Below are positions 1 through 7,343 of a stretch of DNA of 64,000 nt, piece by piece; position 1 is the first letter of the stretch, and each line of letters opens with the position of its first letter. Source of the DNA: Roseivivax lentus (GTDB lineage Bacteria > Pseudomonadota > Alphaproteobacteria > Rhodobacterales > Rhodobacteraceae); NCBI RefSeq assembly GCF_900156805.1, contig NZ_FTOQ01000018.1, forward strand, positions 1-64,000. The letters run 5' to 3'. A model generated the notes under the pieces. The model saw only the letters and a list, made by a program, of their open reading frames with translations, was not told where the DNA came from and did no database searches. The position numbers and the translations under genes were made by a program.

Positions 1-690
1 CTTCCTCGGTCCCATCATCGCCAATCCTCCCACCCATCGGCGGAATTGAATCAGCACCACGGCCCTCGATCAAGCGCGGGTTTTTCAACGGAATAAGCCC
101 GAAGCGGAGGTGCTCAAGTGCTGACGCTCACAGATGCAGCAATCTGATCGACCGAAGCCGCCAGCTGCGCCGCAGAAGGAAAAGCGGTCGTTCCGTGCGG
201 CTGCACCGAGTTCTGGGGCACCGATGACAGCTTCGCGGACGGAGCGCTCTTTCGCTGCGTCTGCATCAATGTCGGCTTTGGATGAAGGTAGGCACGGCAT
301 GGCCGCAAGGCCGGAGTGAGCGATCGACGAGGAGTAGGCGACACGGCCTTCGAAGTTCATGGCAGGGAGATTCAGACCCGGGGCTCGAGCGCTTGCAGCT
401 CTTTGAACCGATGTGAACCCAGCCATCCGAACAGCATACCGGCCCGTGGCGTCATCGAAGGCCACATCCTGAGGCCTGATACACGTCTGATCGAAGACCC
501 CGCCGACAAATTGCAAATAATGCTTGTCAAACAGGGGGCATCCACACACGCCCCGGGTTTACCGGAGAGTTTCTGGTTCAATGATTAGGCTACTTTTTCG
601 ACAGCGTTCAAGCAGCTGAAACTTGTCGCTTAGAATGGTGACGCAGGTTTTTTACAAGAGCGCTACGAAAAATGGTATGATTTCACCCTA
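1..690. other. Gene-poor stretch, no supported gene
   Basis: I see no gene that can be defended here. The longest open frame is about 154 codons on the minus strand (85-549), but it has no recognisable domain, no clear ribosome-binding site and an alanine/arginine-rich composition typical of chance frames in G+C-rich DNA. The last ~100 bases are more A+T-rich and lead into the strong ribosome-binding site of the next gene, so a promoter for that gene is likely near 600-690, although no clear -35/-10 pair stands out. Confidence 0.4.
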
Positions 691-705
691 AGGGAGGTAG
701 TTGCT

Positions 706-1884
706 GTGACTTTTACAATCGATGCCCCTGTCGGCGCAATGCTTGGCGTTGGCTACAACGAGGCCACATTCGACCTTAGATCAGTTGCCGCCATTGGTGA
801 CATCGGCATGGATGACGATGCCAGCGGAAACCTTTCCACAGATTTTCATTTTGGAATGGTAACCAGCTCCTCGGACTTGGCCAAATCCATGGCGATTTCC
901 GCCGGAGCCAGCGTGCGGACGCTCAATTTCGGAGCCAAAGCACAGATCGATTTCCGCGAACGCGTCTCGGTTTCTAGCCAGTCTACCAACATCTTGCTAC
1001 GCATCGCTATCATGCGTCGGCCACGGAGGCTGATCAACGCCCGCCTTATTGAGGACGGCAACAACCTTCTGGCGATGCTGCCGCCGCGGACCGAACGGTT
1101 CCACGAACGGTTTGGAAGCCATTTCGTCAGGCAGATCGTGTCGGGCGGCGTATTCTACGGCGTGGCGCGAATTGAATCCGAGAGCGAAGAAAAACAGGAG
1201 GAGCTGGGCGTCGATGTGTCGCTGCGCATCGGCAATGTGCTCGGCGGCTCGGTTAACTCTTCCAACGATTTCTCTGAGAACTTCAACTCCAGTACCGACC
1301 GGATCGAGATGCACATCATGGCAATCGGCGGCTCGCCTCGCCCGGTCTTCAATATCGACCAACTGATGTCCGAGATCAGTCTATTCGAACAGGAAGTGAC
1401 CAACGGGGTCGCGGTTCCCATCACGGCTGAGATGTCTCCCTTCAACCAGCTTACCCTGCCCAGCGACGACGTGACCTTTGTGCAGGAACAGGTGGCGCGC
1501 GCTCTTCTAGACGAGCTCGGCGAGAATTTTCAGGAACAGGTCGAGCTGCGCAACCAGATCGACTTCGTCCTGCGGAATCGCGACGCCTTTCAGCGATTCA
1601 ATGTACAGACATTTCGCGACGCGCTCAACGAGTGCAACCGCAATCTCAACCGGATTGCGAGTGCTGCTGACAATTGTGCGCGCGACCGCGAGCTGTGCGT
1701 GTTGCCGCAAGACATCGCGCCGCCGTCGCTGGTTTTTCCAGAACGCAAGACGCCGGTCACAAGTCCACGCGAACCAAGAGAGTTTGAGATCGGGCCGCCA
1801 GTTTTTCAGGATCCTGGCGGCAATCATCGGGTCGATTTCAATCAACTTGTGATCGCTCACCAAGTTATTCCACGGCGCAATTGA
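706..1884 (+). CDS. MACPF (perforin-like) domain protein
   Basis: A 392-residue protein starting at GTG 706, chosen because AGGGAGG lies at 691-697. Residues 136-148 read FGSHFVRQIVSGG, which matches the membrane-attack-complex/perforin signature (aromatic-G-T/S-H-F/Y, six residues, G-G). A second GG at 208-209 followed by a proline-containing loop, and a stretch rich in Ser/Asn/Asp between them (180-197), also fit the family. MACPF proteins oligomerise on membranes and insert beta-hairpins to make pores, or act as adhesins. There is no signal peptide. The C-terminal third (about 255-392) is not recognised and carries paired cysteines near 330-345. The gene sits 13 bases before an OmpA-like gene on the same strand, so the two are probably co-transcribed. 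The base composition is lower in G+C than the core genes further right, which suggests transfer. The family call rests on the motif only. Confidence 0.7.
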   Translation: MTFTIDAPVGAMLGVGYNEATFDLRSVAAIGDIGMDDDASGNLSTDFHFGMVTSSSDLAKSMAISAGASVRTLNFGAKAQIDFRERVSVSSQSTNILLRIAIMRRPRRLINARLIEDGNNLLAMLPPRTERFHERFGSHFVRQIVSGGVFYGVARIESESEEKQEELGVDVSLRIGNVLGGSVNSSNDFSENFNSSTDRIEMHIMAIGGSPRPVFNIDQLMSEISLFEQEVTNGVAVPITAEMSPFNQLTLPSDDVTFVQEQVARALLDELGENFQEQVELRNQIDFVLRNRDAFQRFNVQTFRDALNECNRNLNRIASAADNCARDRELCVLPQDIAPPSLVFPERKTPVTSPREPREFEIGPPVFQDPGGNHRVDFNQLVIAHQVIPRRN

Positions 1885-1897
1885 AGGGATCTGTCGA

Positions 1898-2683
1898 ATG
1901 ACCATGACATCTTCAGTTCGGGCGATCGCTTGCACCCTTGCCCTACTTTTCATGCCGAGCCTCGGCGCGGCCGCCTGCGACATCGCCGAATGCAACCCGC
2001 AGACCTGCGACTCCTGGCGTCCGACCTGGACGATCAACGATTTCCCCGCCCACCAGACGGACACGACTGTCGAGCAACGGTCGCAGATTGGGGAAATCGC
2101 ACGGCGGATAGCCGACAGCCACAGCGATGCTCAGCCAATCATCTGCTTGCGTCTAGTCGGCCACGCCTCGTCCTTCCGCAACATCTCCGCCAACGAATAC
2201 GACCGGCGCGCCGAGACCCGGGGAGAGACCATTGCCGAAATGCTGGCTGCGTCCCTGGAAACCCATGGTCTGACTTCTTTCACTGTGCACCGGGACGAGA
2301 TCGACAATGACGACGCCTTTTGCGGCGAGGTTTTGGGCTCTGACGTGACACTGATCTTCGACGGCAAGGGCAATTCCTGCCCGTTGGTAGACAACATGGT
2401 CAATTCAAGCAACGCAACCGCTCGCGCCAACCGCGCCATAAATCGGCGCGTGTCGATCTATGCAATCGACGACTCACTCCCGATTGAAACGGTCGACACA
2501 TCTCCGCAAGAGGTGTGCGAGAGCTTTCCGAACCTACTCTGTGCCAACGTTCCCGACTTCATGATCGAAGGCCGGGTCTGCGCGGGCTCTTTCGCAGGCG
2601 ATCTCGCCGGCTTAACCCGAGAGGAATTGAAGGCTCGAATTGAAGCAGGAACGGCAACGCATCTGTGCGGACCATTGGACTAG
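1898..2683 (+). CDS. Secreted OmpA-like (peptidoglycan-binding fold) protein
   Basis: A 261-residue protein with an N-terminal signal peptide (hydrophobic 10-25, cleavage near AAA-C). Residues about 55-190 have the layout of an OmpA C-terminal domain: a VGHAS turn after a beta strand, an RAETRGETIAEML helix, and the closing NRAINRRVSI motif that normally ends the peptidoglycan-binding fold. The protein has many cysteines (at least ten), suggesting periplasmic disulfides and an extra cysteine-rich tail (about 205-261). It follows the MACPF gene after 13 bases, with GAAGGGA just upstream of its ATG. The pairing suggests a shared envelope role, for example anchoring or escorting the pore-former, but that is inference. 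Confidence 0.7.
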   Translation: MTMTSSVRAIACTLALLFMPSLGAAACDIAECNPQTCDSWRPTWTINDFPAHQTDTTVEQRSQIGEIARRIADSHSDAQPIICLRLVGHASSFRNISANEYDRRAETRGETIAEMLAASLETHGLTSFTVHRDEIDNDDAFCGEVLGSDVTLIFDGKGNSCPLVDNMVNSSNATARANRAINRRVSIYAIDDSLPIETVDTSPQEVCESFPNLLCANVPDFMIEGRVCAGSFAGDLAGLTREELKARIEAGTATHLCGPLD

Positions 2684-3021
2684 CAGCGCGGTGCCCAGGT
2701 GTCGCCAGGCTGGGGTGACATATCATCCCCAGTCCTACGCAGCTGTGACAGATCGCAATTCTGTAAGTCCGGATCATTGATTGGTCAAAAACGGTTCTTT
2801 GATTGCGGCTTTGTCAAGCGGGTGAGCAGGCTGTCCTTCCGGGGCCATGGTTCTCTCCGAGGTCGCGGGTCTCGGGCCTCATGATGGTGTTCGGCTGCGG
2901 ATCGTCTCCGATGTCGTTTGCTGGGTGAACGGCACGGGGCCGTGTCCCAACCGTTTTTACGAGATTGACACCTCCGTCCCGTAGTGACTTCGCTTTCCCG
3001 CCTCTTCGGCGAGAATCCAGA
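2684..3021. other. Intergenic, probable insertion-sequence end
   Basis: No gene is supported in these 338 bases. The right part lies directly downstream of the IS110-type transposase fragment that is read on the other strand and is likely the untranslated end of that element. No inverted or direct repeats that would mark the exact end could be identified, which is usual for IS110 elements. Confidence 0.35.
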
Positions 3022-3420
3022 TCAGGCAGTGGCCTCCTTCGTCCATTGATAGTCTGTTCCGTTCTTCCAGAGTGTCAGCATGAGAACGGCGATCTTGCGG
3101 GCCGTTGCCACCGCAGCCTTGCGGAACCCGCGTCGTCCGGCGAGACGCACGGCCCAGCTCTTCAAGGTCGAGAAGCGTTTAACCTGGCGAATGACGCAGG
3201 ATGCCGCCTCAAACTGCAGCCCGCGCATCGCGCTGTCACCGCATTTGGAGACACGACCTGACCAGTCGATTTCACCGGATTGGTGCCGCTTCGGCGTGAG
3301 GCCGAAAAACGCGCCGACATCGGACCCGCGGCTGAACCGGGTCGGATCATCAACAAGGGCGATGAAGCTGAGCGCATTGACCGGACCGACGCCAGGGATC
3401 GTCATCAGACAACGCGCCAC
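3022..3420 (-). pseudogene. IS110-family transposase, C-terminal remnant
   Basis: A 132-codon frame that corresponds to only the C-terminal half of an IS110-type (Transposase_20) enzyme. It starts abruptly at the helix-hairpin-helix-like segment TIPGVGPVNALSF, followed by DDPTRFSRGSDVGAFFGLTP and the GDSAMRGLQFEAA region with its conserved serine-containing helix. The N-terminal RuvC-like DEDD catalytic half is missing, so the protein cannot be active. The reading frame joins directly to a fragment of a MaoC-type gene on the same strand, which means the element or a deletion next to it broke both genes. It is a decayed mobile element within the accessory stretch left of the tRNA-Gln. Confidence 0.85.
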
Positions 3421-3653
3421 GGGATGGCCTTGGCTTTACTCTTCACGGCCTTGTCTAGGCGGATGCGGTATGCGAGCGGATATGGTCCAGATGCCGTTAT
3501 ACCTCCGTATTCTCGAGCAAAATCTTCATCGAGATGGATTGGGAGCGGGTCCCAGACTTCTGCAAAATCAATCATTTCCTGCAGGTCGATGGTTTGACTC
3601 GGTCCTTGCAAGCGAGATGGCACTTCGATCTCATCAAAAAAGATCAACTTCAT
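3405..3653 (-). pseudogene. MaoC-like dehydratase, 5' fragment cut by IS110 remnant
   Basis: The 82-codon frame begins with a good ribosome-binding site (GAGG, seven bases before the ATG) and reads like the start of a MaoC/hot-dog-fold enoyl-CoA hydratase: FFDEIEV, then a TID-QEMIDFAEVWDPLPIH segment and GGITASG. These are the hallmark N-terminal residues of the family (D-P-x-P-x-H and G-G-x-x-A-S-G). A full-length protein is about 140-150 residues, so roughly the second half has been lost where the IS110 sequence begins near 3420. Intact relatives hydrate short enoyl-CoA substrates. The fragment cannot form a complete hot-dog fold and is most likely dead. Confidence 0.7.
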
Positions 3654-3682
3654 TTCTTATCCTCGCCTGGCGGCTGCGCTGA

Positions 3683-3928
3683 CAACTAGAAAGTGAGTTG
3701 CCGATCGTTCAAACCTACTCCAAAGTATGAATACTCAATCGCGAAAAAATTTTTGCGTGCGTGGCACAACGCATAGGTGCCCACTCTTTGTCTGAACAGA
3801 GTTCGTAACAAAGTGAAGGTCCGGAAAGTCCGCACAACGGTCACCTGACCATCTCGGCCTGAAGGTCCGCTCTGACAGGTCCTTTCGTTTCGTGACACGT
3901 CCGCTTCTGGGCTGACAACGGTCATTGA
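3683..3928. other. Gene-poor gap
   Basis: I see no supported gene, RNA or repeat here. Several short frames exist on the minus strand but none has a ribosome-binding site or recognisable residues. Confidence 0.35.
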
Positions 3929-4078
3929 CTTCGCGAAGGACAAGTGTCGGCCTCAAACTCTTGCAAGCTCGCTGGAGTCTGCATCAACCCTGAGCATCTG
4001 GAGATCAGGACAAGGGCCGACAACAAGCGCGACGACTGGGAGGTAGCGGCCTACGGCGTGGACTTCGACATGCTGTAG
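3929..4078 (+). pseudogene. HNH-endonuclease-like C-terminal remnant
   Basis: A short open frame that ends in TAG at 4076-4078. Its central part reads CKLAGVCINPEHLEIRT, which fits the C-x-N-P-x-H-L core of HNH nucleases common in phages and mobile elements, followed by a basic tail (ADNKRDDW) and the end AYGVDFDML. The frame is closed by a TGA at 3926-3928, so the N-terminal part of the gene is gone. The last ~75 bases are repeated at 5359-5433. The most economical reading is a decayed nuclease gene from an older mobile element; the HNH call rests on the single motif. Confidence 0.45.
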
Positions 4079-4088
4079 CGTGGCACAG
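4012..4088 (+). repeat. Direct repeat, left copy (HNH-like gene end)
   Basis: About 77 bases that match 5359-5433 almost exactly, apart from a few substitutions and two single-base indels that cancel each other and keep the reading frame. Both copies encode the same C-terminal peptide (NKRDDWE-AAYGVDFDML) and share the bases after the stop codon up to GTGGCACAG. The two copies bracket the polysaccharide-lyase-like gene. Confidence 0.8.
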
Positions 4089-4198
4089 GCGCCTCGATTG
4101 ATCCTCGAGTGAAGAAGTGCGGCGCTTCGTGACGATTCGACGGAAATCGTGTATCTTTCGGACGTGCGAAACCCGGTTGAGTAACAAGGATATTTACA

Positions 4199-4972
4199 AT
4201 GGTTCGGGACGTGTTTTTGAAAAGTGCTCTTGTTCTGTCTCTGGTAGCCGCCCTTTGCCAGCCCGCCGCCGCACAATCGAGCAATCCTGGCCAGATATCC
4301 GGGTGGAAGGTATCCTGCGGAGCGGATCGCGGAGCTCTGACCAAACAGGGCAAAACCTATATTTTCCGACCCAGCAGCAATCATTGTGACGGTCACACAC
4401 CTTGGGGCTGGGACCAGCGAACCGAGATCTTCTCGCGGAAGTACAGTCGCAACCTACAAGGTAGATATCTCTTCGAGACGACGGTCTCCCTGACGAGCCC
4501 CTCCAGCCAAAAATTCGATGTATTTCAGATGCATGATGCTCGGAAAGCATGTGCTCCGCCACTCAAGGTGGAATGGGGCTCGGACAATCGCGTCGCTCTA
4601 CGCAGTCACTACAAAGTCGCCGGCAAGGGTGAAGACCATTGCATTCAGAACGAGCTGGTGACGGCCAATTACCAGCGAAAACAGGTTTTGAAACGTGATG
4701 GGACGAAACACCTGCTGCAGATCCTTCTCGATCTGGATGGACATGGATCATTCTCGGTGTCGGTGCTGGTCGACGGACGCCCCGCCATCCAGGGGCAGTA
4801 TTCGCCGGATTTACCAGCTGGTGTCTACAAAAGCGTCTCCGGTATCCGAATGAACACTCCCAAGATCGACCGATCGCAGAAGATAAACTTCAAGCACGGC
4901 GTCTACGCCAAGAACCGTTTCCCGTTCGAGTTGCGCTCCGAAGGCATGCGCATGGTCCGCTTGAAGCAGTAG
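4199..4972 (+). CDS. Secreted polysaccharide-lyase-like protein
   Basis: A 257-residue protein with a clear signal peptide (hydrophobic 8-24, cleavage after AAAQ region). The start ATG at 4199 has AAGGA nine bases before it. The mature part looks like a concanavalin-type beta-jelly-roll: a QRTEIF strand near residue 78-83, then LFETTVSL, FDVFQMHD, and a late K-x-G-VYAKNR strand. That order of R-x-E, an internal histidine and a C-terminal K-x-G-x-Y strand resembles the heparin-lyase-like polysaccharide lyase families. The likely role is cleavage of an anionic polysaccharide outside the cell, but substrate cannot be read from sequence. The gene lies alone, flanked by two copies of a short direct repeat, which suggests it arrived by transfer. 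Alternative: another lectin-like secreted protein. Confidence 0.5.
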   Translation: MVRDVFLKSALVLSLVAALCQPAAAQSSNPGQISGWKVSCGADRGALTKQGKTYIFRPSSNHCDGHTPWGWDQRTEIFSRKYSRNLQGRYLFETTVSLTSPSSQKFDVFQMHDARKACAPPLKVEWGSDNRVALRSHYKVAGKGEDHCIQNELVTANYQRKQVLKRDGTKHLLQILLDLDGHGSFSVSVLVDGRPAIQGQYSPDLPAGVYKSVSGIRMNTPKIDRSQKINFKHGVYAKNRFPFELRSEGMRMVRLKQ

Positions 4973-5001
4973 ATGCGGCTCACGCCCTCCGCGCCGCGTG
5001 G

Positions 5002-5223
5002 TCAGACCAGAAGCACTTTGGGCATAGGCGTCTTTCGAGCGGCATTCATCGTAGTGCCCATGACGGCGAGGTCGTTTGACCCGGGGCTGGATACCTCCAA
5101 CACGAATGCCGGACAGGTCAGCAAGATGCCCGTGAGATATGCGCAAACTTGTCCGGCGGGGCGCTTTCGTTGTCCCGAAACCTGCGCCGGAACGCGCATC
5201 ACACCGAGACCATCCTCGGTCAC
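5002..5223 (-). CDS. Hypothetical protein, doubtful
   Basis: A 73-codon frame with a GTG start that could extend upstream to about 5298 in the same frame (ALIIGGCLAWGFGIW would then be a membrane segment, but no standard start codon is seen there). It contains a hydrophobic stretch around residues 28-45 and no known motif. It may be the remains of a small membrane protein. I include it because codon use is reasonable, but it could equally be a chance frame in the decayed region next to the tRNA. Confidence 0.2.
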   Translation of the reverse strand: MTEDGLGVMRVPAQVSGQRKRPAGQVCAYLTGILLTCPAFVLEVSSPGSNDLAVMGTTMNAARKTPMPKVLLV

Positions 5224-5358
5224 GGGCAGTCTGAGCGATACGCGAACGCCACGTTCGGAGCGCCATATACCGAAACCCCAAGCTAAGCACCCACCGATGA
5301 TCAGTGCGCGCTAGGCGGCGCTTTCTTAATCAATCGCAACGGGTTGGAGGTTTGCACA

Positions 5359-5433
5359 GGTGCCGAAACAAGCGCGACGACTGGGAGGCGGCGGCCTATG
5401 GCGTGGACTTCGACATGCTGTAGCGTGGCACAG
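5359..5433 (+). repeat. Direct repeat, right copy (HNH-like gene end)
   Basis: Second copy of the element at 4012-4088. Only the last ~20 codons of the HNH-like frame are present, ending in TAG at 5421-5423, with different sequence on both sides. The copy lies about 120 bases from the 3' end of the tRNA-Gln gene. Confidence 0.8.
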
Positions 5434-5555
5434 CCTCGCTGGACAGGTTGATCAGCTACCCGTCATACCCGCTGGGGCACCCCTTGGGGCAGTCCGAACT
5501 CCGACGGAACCGAAGCTGCCTAGTAGCACAAGACTTCACGAGCGGAGCGAGTGGA

Positions 5556-5630
5556 TGGCTGGGGTGGTAGGATTCGAACCTACGGTACACGGTACCAAAA
5601 ACCGCTGCCTTACCGCTTGGCTACACCCCA
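5556..5630 (-). tRNA. tRNA-Gln (TTG anticodon)
   Basis: A complete cloverleaf on the minus strand: acceptor TGGGGTG paired with CACCCCA, D-arm GCC-AAGCGGTAA-GGC, anticodon stem GCGGT/ACCGT around the loop TTTTGGT (anticodon TTG, reading CAA), T-arm GTAGG-TTCGAAT-CCTAC, discriminator G and an encoded CCA at 5558-5556. The 3' end points toward the accessory stretch 1-5555, a common position for integrated elements. Confidence 0.95.
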
Positions 5631-5686
5631 ACTGCGCGGGTGCATACGGCTTCCCCGCATCGGGATCAAGACCCGAGGTTCAAAAA

Positions 5687-6688
5687 TCATGGGGCGGTTC
5701 CGGTTCGCGGGGGCGGGCTGTCCAGATCGGCCCATGCGAGGGTCGCGCGGCTGCGTCCGGCCCTTTTCGACGCGTAGAGCGCGCGGTCCGCGCGGGCGAT
5801 CATTTCGGCCGGATCGGCGCCGGGTCCGCCGGCCCAGATCGCGATGCCGGCGCTGGCCGATACCCGGGCGTCGGGCACGGCCTCGCAATTCGCAATCGTG
5901 ATCTTCTCGATCAGCCGGTCGCAGAGCGCGGCGAGTTGCAGCGCGTCGCTGAGATTGGGAAAGATCAGCAGGAACTCATCGCCGCCGATCCGCGCGGCGA
6001 TATCATGCGGGCGGATGGTTCCGGTCAGCGTCGCGGCCACCTCGCAGAGCATGATGTCGCCCGCCGCATGGCCATGGGTATCGTTCACCTGCTTGAAGTG
6101 ATCGAGATCGAGATGGATGAGCCCGAAGGCCGCCTCGTCCTCGATCAGCGCGTCGAGCGTCAGCTCCAGCGCACGGCGATTGGCAAGCCCGGTGAGCTTG
6201 TCCGTCGCCGCCTCGGCCTCGGCGGCGATGCGCGCGGATTGCAGCTTCAGGTTCAGCATGCGCGAGGCGGTCATCGCGACGCCCTGCGCCTCGATCAGGA
6301 ACAGGATCTCCATGGTGAGATCGGTGGGTGCCACGTCCGAGCCGGTGATGCCGTGGCGGCGGACCGCATCGGCCACGCCGATCCCGAAGCCGAGGTCGAG
6401 CAGCGCGCCGCCATCGACCTCGCACACTGCGTGGCCCACAAGCGGCGTGTGCGGTGCCACGAAGGCGGTCACGTGCAGCTTGCGCCCGGCACGCTTGCGC
6501 AAGTCCGCCAGGGAGGCGATCCCCGCGGGCCGTTCCACCCGCAGGATATCGAAGAGCGCGCGTCCCTCGAGATCGCCCAGAACCTTGCGGATGGTGGGGC
6601 CCGCATGCAGGACCGACCCGTCCGGACCGATCTGCACATGCATCGGACAAAGCGCGTCGATCGCGGAGGGCGACACCGCGGCAGTCAC
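5687..6688 (-). CDS. Diguanylate cyclase coupled to an H-NOX-like sensor
   Basis: A 333-residue cytoplasmic protein. Residues about 1-150 resemble the haem-NO-binding-associated region found next to H-NOX proteins, ending in DLTMEILFLIEAQG and a coiled segment (145-160). Residues 163-325 are a GGDEF domain with an intact GGDEF at 235-239, the metal-binding LDLDHFKQVND, and an allosteric inhibitory site RPHD at 226-229, five residues before it. It should make c-di-GMP from two GTP and be feedback-inhibited. Its ATG overlaps the stop of the H-NOX-like gene by four bases (ATGA), so the two are translationally coupled. The first domain probably receives the signal from the partner. Confidence 0.9.
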   Translation of the reverse strand: MTAAVSPSAIDALCPMHVQIGPDGSVLHAGPTIRKVLGDLEGRALFDILRVERPAGIASLADLRKRAGRKLHVTAFVAPHTPLVGHAVCEVDGGALLDLGFGIGVADAVRRHGITGSDVAPTDLTMEILFLIEAQGVAMTASRMLNLKLQSARIAAEAEAATDKLTGLANRRALELTLDALIEDEAAFGLIHLDLDHFKQVNDTHGHAAGDIMLCEVAATLTGTIRPHDIAARIGGDEFLLIFPNLSDALQLAALCDRLIEKITIANCEAVPDARVSASAGIAIWAGGPGADPAEMIARADRALYASKRAGRSRATLAWADLDSPPPRTGTAP

Positions 6689-7275
6689 GCGCCTTCCCCC
6701 GCGACGAGATCGAAGGCGCGACCGGGCATGAAGGCCTCCTTCACGAGCGTGACCCGGAAGACATCGCAGCCCGCGTCATCGGCGTGATGATCGAGCACCA
6801 CGAGGGCGCCGTAATCGTCGGCCATGGCGCGCAGGAGCCCCATCAACACGCATCCCGCGCCCGGAAAGGGCGACCGGCAGGATATCTCGAACCGGTCGCC
6901 GCCCAGGTCGCTGACCGCGATCGAGGGCAGACGCAGGTCGGGCACGGCCAGGCGCATGCGGTCCGGCAGATCGTCGAGCGCATAGAGAAAATCGCGGAAA
7001 TCGGTCCCGGAAAACCGCAGGAGCCGGCGCAGCGCCTGCCGCTTGGGATGGGTCACGAGATAGATGCCCACATCCTCGAGCACCGCTTCCGGCGGGCGCG
7101 CGAATTCCTGTGCTATGGCGCGGACGACGGCATTGGTGACCGTGTCCTCGTAGACCAGCATGGTCTCGAACATCGCGGTCTTCAGCCCGGCGCGGCGCGC
7201 CACCGCGGCCCAGCGATCCGCGCCGTAATTATCCTCGACGAAGAATTGCAGTGTCGCGTTTATCAGCCCGTGCAT
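6685..7275 (-). CDS. H-NOX-like (HNOB) protein lacking the haem-ligand histidine
   Basis: A 196-residue protein that begins with the typical HNOB start MHGLIN-x-L-x-FFVEDNYG and keeps the family layout through EDVGIYLVTHP and the LRAMADDYGALV helix. In haem-binding relatives a histidine near residue 102-104 in an L-D-x-x-H segment binds iron; here the segment is LDDLPDR with proline at 104. The Y-x-S-x-R haem-propionate motif is also altered (C133, S135, F137). It therefore may not bind haem, or may bind it differently. It lies directly upstream of, and overlaps, the diguanylate cyclase gene, so it most likely controls that enzyme through protein contact. Similar histidine-less members are, to my knowledge, present in other Rhodobacteraceae. 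Confidence 0.85.
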   Translation of the reverse strand: MHGLINATLQFFVEDNYGADRWAAVARRAGLKTAMFETMLVYEDTVTNAVVRAIAQEFARPPEAVLEDVGIYLVTHPKRQALRRLLRFSGTDFRDFLYALDDLPDRMRLAVPDLRLPSIAVSDLGGDRFEISCRSPFPGAGCVLMGLLRAMADDYGALVVLDHHADDAGCDVFRVTLVKEAFMPGRAFDLVAGEGA

Positions 7276-7343
7276 GCCGGTCTCCGGATTTCCGGAGGCA
7301 ACACCTAGGCCATATGCGTTAATTTTGTCCGAATGCCCGCCGG

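Noticed and set aside
5556-5630. Copy of the tRNA-Gln 3' end elsewhere as an attachment site
   Set aside because: I looked for the T-arm/acceptor end between 1 and 5555 and found no second copy, so no attL/attR pair can be claimed.
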